Assembly (NCBI RefSeq): GCF_015207105.1
Contig: NZ_JADEXO010000048.1
Coordinates: 1-40,324, forward strand
Direction of reading: 5' to 3'
Length of the DNA stretch: 40,324 bases
Source of the DNA: a cf. Phormidesmis sp. LEGE 11477
Lineage (GTDB): Bacteria > Cyanobacteriota > Cyanobacteriia > Phormidesmidales > Phormidesmidaceae
Part shown: positions 36,210 through 40,324 of the stretch, in pieces
Numbering within the stretch: the first letter of the stretch is position 1
Layout of the letters: each line of letters begins with the position of its first letter
The notes under the pieces: model-generated
Told to the model about the DNA's origin: nothing
What the model saw: only the letters and a program-made list of their open reading frames with translations
The model's database searches: none
Program-made: the position numbers and the translations under genes

Positions 36210-36617
36210 ATGACTTGTCAGTATCTATGTACCCGGCTGAATGTAAAAAACTTTCAAACCTGTAAGACTTTTTATAGAGATATTTTGGGTTTAGCTATCA
36301 AATTTGAAGATCCTACAAACGACTATGTAGAGCTAGATGCAGGTGCTACCTGCATTACTCTATTTAATCGGCAAAAGTTTACTAGCTCTATGTTTAGCAA
36401 GCAAACTTTTACTTACCAATCACAGTCGGCAAACGTCGTTATTTCTTTTCGAGTAAAAAACTTAGCACGAATGATGGATTATCTTCGGGTTCACCAGGTA
36501 GAAATAGTCGCTCGGCCAACTGCCTATCCAGATAGGGGAGTGATGACGGCCTGTGTTCGCGATCCAGATGGGAATCTGATTGAACTAGAACAGATGGTTG
36601 ATGTGCTGATCATGTGA
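36210..36617 (+). CDS. VOC-family protein
   Basis: A single VOC domain of 135 aa: strand LCTRLNVKNF, helix CKTFYRDILGLAI, and the C-terminal VRDPDGNLIELEQ with a candidate metal-ligand glutamate. The usual first histidine is not present at the N-terminal strand, so metal binding may differ from glyoxalase I. AGAGGAAC is 6-10 nt before the ATG. It is the last gene of the plus-strand block, followed by a hairpin at 36704-36751. Confidence 0.82.
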   Translation: MTCQYLCTRLNVKNFQTCKTFYRDILGLAIKFEDPTNDYVELDAGATCITLFNRQKFTSSMFSKQTFTYQSQSANVVISFRVKNLARMMDYLRVHQVEIVARPTAYPDRGVMTACVRDPDGNLIELEQMVDVLIM

Positions 36618-36703
36618 TCAGAAATAACGATCAACAAATAAAACAGCTAATAAGAACAAATTAGAGCTGCTGTCGGGGAAGATAGGGCTTCATCCACTTT
36701 CGA

Positions 36704-36751
36704 GCTGTAGCTTTTTCGCACTTTGCTTGCTACACCACGAAAAGCTGCAGC
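36704..36751. terminator. Long imperfect hairpin after the VOC gene
   Basis: gctgtagctttttcg (36704-36718) pairs with cgaaaagctgcagc (36738-36751), giving about 14 bp with one mismatch and one bulged base, and a loop of 19 nt. It lies between the converging VOC gene (+) and small membrane-protein frame (-). No T-run follows on either strand, so termination is plausible but not certain. Confidence 0.45.
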
Positions 36752-36759
36752 CCCGCGAT

Positions 36760-36993
36760 TTAGCCGTCAAACGCGATCGCTTCTAACACGATGAACCAGA
36801 TGATTATAAGCATCGCGTTCGGAACAGTAGCAGAGTCAAACAAGGAGCTGCGGTTAGACAAAAGAAAAGCACTGTACACGCAGGTAATAGACCACAGGGT
36901 GGCCTTAAGAATAAGCAAAGGCGAAGAACAAATGAATTCTCGAATATTTTCAATTAGGTTGAGTAGATGTAGAAACTTGGTAAGTAAGCTCAT
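36760..36993 (-). CDS. Small predicted membrane protein
   Basis: A 77-aa frame with two hydrophobic stretches, LLILKATLWSITCVYSAFLL (about 26-45) and a second at about 58-74 (NAMLIIIWFIVLEAIAF), separated by a short polar loop. This pattern looks like a two-helix membrane protein. No Shine-Dalgarno is visible before the ATG. The opposite strand has an overlapping frame of similar length (36791-37060) without such features. I do not recognise a family. Confidence 0.45.
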   Translation of the reverse strand: MSLLTKFLHLLNLIENIREFICSSPLLILKATLWSITCVYSAFLLSNRSSLFDSATVPNAMLIIIWFIVLEAIAFDG

Positions 36994-37107
36994 GACTAAA
37001 TTCTATTTAGTATTGACAAACCGAGTACCTTTGAGCCTTCACAGTCAGGTCTTTCAATAAAACTGTCTTCAGGCGCTGATGCTGTGAAATTCAACACCTC
37101 GAAAAGG

Positions 37108-38262
37108 CTATTGTCTCAGCTCACGAGACTGATAAAAAGTCCAAATGTCATCCGCCAACAGTTCAGGCTCTTCCCATTCTCCAAAATGCCCACCGCGAGG
37201 CATTTCGGCCCAATGAACAATATTATATTCGCGCTCAGCCCATTCTCGTGGACCTGGAACCATATCTTTCGGGAAAGAGGCTATTGCAGTAGGTGAGTGT
37301 ACATACTCGCCATAGTTTGGCGATGGGCTATGAGCAGACTCGTAGTATAGGCGTATGGAGGAGTTGATGGTTTCAGTAGCCCAGTAGATAGTCAAATTAG
37401 CTAACAACTCATCTTTGCTAAATGCCTTTTCAAGGTTGCCATCGCAATCGCTCCAGGCTCTAAACTTTTCTATGATCCAAGCTGCCAAACCGACAGGAGA
37501 ATCATTGAGGCCAAAAGCTAATGTCTGCGGTTTGGTAGACTGCATCATAGCGTAGGCAAATTCTTGCATTTGAAATTTCTGAACTTTTTCAACAAACTGC
37601 TGTTCTGCTGATGATAGATCAGAGGGAACGTTGCCTATGTAGGGGTTAGTCCCGCTCAGATGCAGCCCGATAACCGCCTCTGGGTTCGATAGTGCCATTT
37701 CTTTGGCTACGCCCGCGCCCATATCACTTGCTCGCAGAATAAACTTTTCGTAGCCTAATCGATCGATCAAAAGCTCTAGCATGAGCGCCGATATCTGTGA
37801 GACGCTCATGCCTTTCTCAGTCGGCCTATCAGAAAATCCATACCCTGGCAGAGATGGAATAATAACATCAAAGCAATCTTCGGCGCGATCATCGCTGAGC
37901 CGAGGCTGTGTGAGCAAAGGCGTTATTTTAAGCATTTGATAAAACGAGCTGGGCCAGCCATGCAGAAGAACAATCGGGACCGCTTTGCTACCTTTCCCTC
38001 GCTCGTGAATAAAATGAATTTCCATCCCTGCAATGTTCGCTCTAAAGTTTGCAAAGCTGTTGATGAAATCTTCTTGCTTACGCCAGTCGAAGTCTTTTTG
38101 CCAATAGTCAGTTATTTTTTTGAGATACGCTGAATTTGCTCCATACTGCCAGCCCGCTGCATCAATCTCATCGGGCCAGCGAGTCTGAGCAAGTCTTTGT
38201 GTTAGATCGTCCAGTACGGACTGTGCGATCTTGACATTGAACTTTTCGACATTTGTCGTCAT
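37108..38262 (-). CDS. Epoxide hydrolase (EHN plus alpha/beta-hydrolase)
   Basis: 384 aa from the ATG at 38262, which follows AGGAAGG by 8 nt; the frame is open 13 codons further. The N-terminal EHN domain (FNVKIAQSVLDDLTQRLAQTR, then WQYGANSAYLKK) is characteristic of microsomal-type epoxide hydrolases. The hydrolase core has the oxyanion motif HGWPSSFY, the nucleophile Asp180 in LRASDMGAGVAKE and the catalytic His near 359 in RGGHFGEWEEPELL. It should open an epoxide to a diol through a covalent ester; the substrate is unknown. Deposited relatives are often called juvenile-hormone epoxide hydrolase-like, which has no meaning in bacteria. The AraC gene lies upstream on the same strand. Confidence 0.9.
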   Translation of the reverse strand: MTTNVEKFNVKIAQSVLDDLTQRLAQTRWPDEIDAAGWQYGANSAYLKKITDYWQKDFDWRKQEDFINSFANFRANIAGMEIHFIHERGKGSKAVPIVLLHGWPSSFYQMLKITPLLTQPRLSDDRAEDCFDVIIPSLPGYGFSDRPTEKGMSVSQISALMLELLIDRLGYEKFILRASDMGAGVAKEMALSNPEAVIGLHLSGTNPYIGNVPSDLSSAEQQFVEKVQKFQMQEFAYAMMQSTKPQTLAFGLNDSPVGLAAWIIEKFRAWSDCDGNLEKAFSKDELLANLTIYWATETINSSIRLYYESAHSPSPNYGEYVHSPTAIASFPKDMVPGPREWAEREYNIVHWAEMPRGGHFGEWEEPELLADDIWTFYQSRELRQ

Positions 38263-38614
38263 GGGAAAACCTTCCTGTGTGTTGTTTCCTGCAAGCATCA
38301 TGAGCCTTGAACGGAAACAAGCTTAAGCTGAGAAGACTTTTTCCCGCCTTTAGTTTGCTGTATAGAAATTTACTACAGCGTCGGTCATTTGCCTAAGGTA
38401 CAGTCTTTGAGCTGAAAGTCTCATGCAATAACGGACCAAATGACTCGCGTTTTCCTAACGCATTAGAGAAACGCTATTTCCGGTGCTGTACTTCTATCGC
38501 CTGTGATGATATCGTTTCTAAGTTCACTTCGGATAATGTCATCACCACCTATCTCTATTGTTTCTCTAAAGCTAACCTTTCTAAGTTGCTGAACTGAACA
38601 TCTGCCGATTTTAA
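38263..38614 (-). promoter_or_regulatory. Spacer between the AraC regulator and the epoxide hydrolase
   Basis: A 352-nt spacer on the transcribed strand that should contain the epoxide-hydrolase promoter. gtttct/ctaagtt-like words recur near 38465, 38512 and 38560-38585, but I see no clear operator or terminator. No coding frame. Confidence 0.35.
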
Positions 38615-39496
38615 TCAAGCGGTGACTGTGTTGACAGCATTATTGACACTGTGTACGTGTCGCCATTTCTGAGGCGTCAGGTTGTGAGAACGTAGAAATT
38701 GACGACTAAAGTGACGTCGATCGAAATATCCAACTTGTTCGGCAATATGAGCTACTGAATGACTGGTATACAACAGCATCTGCCGAGCATGAGCCATACG
38801 ATGTTCGACAATCCATCCCAACACTGTTTTACCAGTTGTCTTGCGAACCAGATCGGTCAAATAAGCCGGAGAACGGTCCACTGCTGCGGCTACGTCGCTT
38901 AAACTAATTGTTTCTCTGTAGTTTTCTTCGATAAATTGGAGCGCTTTAGCGACCAAAGGCTGAGCTGACTTGACCTTGAACCGTAACTTAAAGATTCTAA
39001 CAATATCAAAAAGTAAAAGCTTTAAAAGCGAATGAACGACGTCAGCGTAGCCAAAAGTTTTTTCAGTAAGTTCCCTTTCTAAATGTCGTAGACAGCTCGA
39101 CCAGCATAGTCGACTCTCTCTATCTACTTTGAATCGTCTTTTTTCAGGTTGACATTGCTCGTTACTGGTGCTCAAAAAAGACACCAAGGGTTCTTCTGTC
39201 ATCAACATTAGAAAACCTCTAGTATCTATGTTAGCTTCCGACAAAGCTGCTAGGTCAAAACTAAGAATCCACCGCTCTGTCCCTGATAAGTCACTCAGGT
39301 CGCAAGTCTCGTGGGCAGCGATCAGAAAAAGGTCGCTTGAAGTAGCCTGGATAGACTGATTCTCTATTTTGCATTCGCCAGCACCCTCCTCCACAAAGAG
39401 CACTCTGATACAGAGATTTTCTGTAGTGTCTATGACGGGTGGAATGGGCGACCAACTCGATCTACCCTTCGGCAGATGAGATAAAAAAGTAGCCAT
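38615..39496 (-). CDS. AraC-family transcriptional regulator
   Basis: 293 aa. The N-terminal half (about 20-110) is a cupin-like ligand domain (CIRVLFVEEGAGECKIENQ, then DLFLIAAHETCDLSDLSG). The C-terminal half (about 190-285) holds two helix-turn-helix motifs: ISLSDVAAAVDRSPAYLTDL and SVAHIAEQVGYFDRRHFSRQ, followed by FLRSHNLTPQKWR, the AraC signature. AGGAGT is about 8 nt upstream of the ATG. It reads toward the epoxide hydrolase on the same strand and is the obvious candidate regulator for it. The inducer is unknown. Confidence 0.92.
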   Translation of the reverse strand: MATFLSHLPKGRSSWSPIPPVIDTTENLCIRVLFVEEGAGECKIENQSIQATSSDLFLIAAHETCDLSDLSGTERWILSFDLAALSEANIDTRGFLMLMTEEPLVSFLSTSNEQCQPEKRRFKVDRESRLCWSSCLRHLERELTEKTFGYADVVHSLLKLLLFDIVRIFKLRFKVKSAQPLVAKALQFIEENYRETISLSDVAAAVDRSPAYLTDLVRKTTGKTVLGWIVEHRMAHARQMLLYTSHSVAHIAEQVGYFDRRHFSRQFLRSHNLTPQKWRHVHSVNNAVNTVTA

Positions 39497-39699
39497 GTAC
39501 GATACTCCTGACGGTGGGGCAAACCGTTTGAAACAGTTAGAGTCATTAGCTAGTTAGGATTTTGTTTAGTTGCCAAAACTATGCTTCATTAGAGAATCTA
39601 GTTTTAGCAATTGCTCTTATGAGTTGAGCCAGATGAGTTAAGCCAGATTTCGGACATATACCTTGGAATTTGACTTGGCTTCTTATCCAAAAAAAATTT

Positions 39700-39900
39700 A
39701 TGTGTCAATACTTAGCTCTACGTGAGGTGTCTTTTTATGACTCTATTCTTACAATTTCAGCACAGTTGTCCAGAGAAGTTTGGGAAGTTAAGAATGATGT
39801 TATTGGTCTAATCGGAATGTATCAAACTATGCTTTTCTACCTGATTATCGAAAAAATAGAAAAAGATTTACCACTTCAAGGCAAAGATTACGGAGATTGA
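39700..39900 (+). CDS. Small hypothetical protein
   Basis: A 66-aa frame from ATG (10 more codons from a TTG at 39670). It is mostly helical with a middle WEVKNDVIGLIGMYQTMLFYLIIEKIEK and no recognisable motif. No clear ribosome-binding site. It may be a real small gene or chance; the surrounding 39497-40324 stretch is otherwise AT-rich and poorly coding. Confidence 0.3.
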   Translation: MCQYLALREVSFYDSILTISAQLSREVWEVKNDVIGLIGMYQTMLFYLIIEKIEKDLPLQGKDYGD

Positions 39901-40153
39901 ATCCTGAGTTCTCACTTATAATGATGTCAACTGATTTTCGTCAGAGGTCTTAGTCTATAGTCGGCATCTATGGTTAGCTTTTTCGGCTGATTTAGATAGG
40001 CTAATCTGCAACAAAGTTCCTATATAAAATTATGACTAGACAGCTCTTTCTTTATCAGTCAAGGATGTCTCCTAAAAGACGCTCTGCTTAAGTTAAAAGT
40101 TAACTACACAATCTTCTCTGGATCAAACTTCACAAGGCTGCGAGATTTATTTT

Positions 40154-40324
40154 GTGCCTGAAAACCCAAAATCAACAGCCTTAGAGTTACTGATTTTAGA
40201 CGGTCTTAGTTTTCAGGTACTAGGGGCAAGTCAAAGTCGAGCTATCGAGAAAAACTTTGCCCGCATATCTAGAACTACAGTCATTGAACTATTTCTTTCA
40301 GGGAACAATAGAACTATGTTAGAT
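40154..40324 (+). CDS. Partial open frame running off the right end
   Basis: The frame is open from just after the TAA at 40094-40096 to the last base. The first plausible start is GTG at 40154 (PENPKSTALELLILDGLSF...). The translation has a balanced composition like a real protein (FARISRTTVIELFLSG near the end), but I do not recognise a family and no Shine-Dalgarno is present. It may be the start of a gene continuing beyond the window or the 3' part of a broken one. Confidence 0.3.
   Translation, partial: MPENPKSTALELLILDGLSFQVLGASQSRAIEKNFARISRTTVIELFLSGNNRTMLD

Noticed and set aside
36791-37060. 89-codon plus-strand frame overlapping the small membrane protein
   Set aside because: No hydrophobic or domain pattern; the minus-strand frame has a clear two-helix membrane profile.

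Overview
The window is chromosomal DNA of a cyanobacterium, most likely a non-heterocystous filamentous type (Leptolyngbya/Phormidesmis-like). The octamer GCGATCGC (HIP1) recurs in genes and spacers, the nif order nifB-fdxN-nifS-nifU-nifH is the cyanobacterial one, and there is a chlorophyll-type magnesium chelatase H subunit. The genus is inference. Base 1 starts with 16 nt of the Tn5/Nextera mosaic end, so the left edge is a library or assembly edge. nifD and nifK, expected just beyond nifH, are cut off.

Layout. 1-5291 (- strand): nif operon with an inverted repeat before nifH and heptamer repeats before nifU. 5292-6421: long gene-free nifB leader with short direct repeats. 6422-7194 (-): PIN-domain toxin and HicB-like antitoxin. 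7570-11370 (+): large ChlH-type protein. 12124-12606 (+): secreted RidA-family gene broken by one TAG. 13082-16928 (+): two histidine kinase genes in tandem. 16938-24563 (-): nine same-strand genes, namely a VOC pseudogene with two frameshifts, a VOC protein, a duplicated NTF2-like protein, an NTF2-like protein, a tandem protein resembling the nitrile-hydratase leader-peptide (NHLP) fold, another NTF2-like protein, a benzoylformate-decarboxylase-like ThDP enzyme and two DJ-1/PfpI proteins. 25308-36617 (+), divergent: GlgX-type debranching enzyme, an AGE epimerase fused to STAS, a response regulator fused to a thioredoxin-reductase-like flavoprotein, a cNMP-domain histidine kinase, LtrA, a cNMP-domain thioredoxin-reductase-like flavoprotein and a VOC protein. 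36760-39496 (-): a small membrane protein, an epoxide hydrolase and an AraC regulator. 39497-40324: little certain coding, with an open frame running off the right end.

How the genes may work together. The nif block makes and matures nitrogenase: NifB builds the cofactor core, NifU/NifS supply Fe-S clusters, FdxN supplies electrons and NifH is the Fe protein. The divergent blocks around 25 kb are the most interesting part. The minus-strand block combines aldehyde/glyoxal-type chemistry (ThDP enzyme, DJ-1, VOC) with NTF2-like pockets and an NHLP-like protein of unusual architecture. The plus-strand block combines glycogen/sugar enzymes with phosphorelay and cyclic-nucleotide sensing joined to flavoproteins that lack the thioredoxin-reductase CxxC. 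I infer a redox- or carbon-stress module; no single known pathway accounts for the combination.
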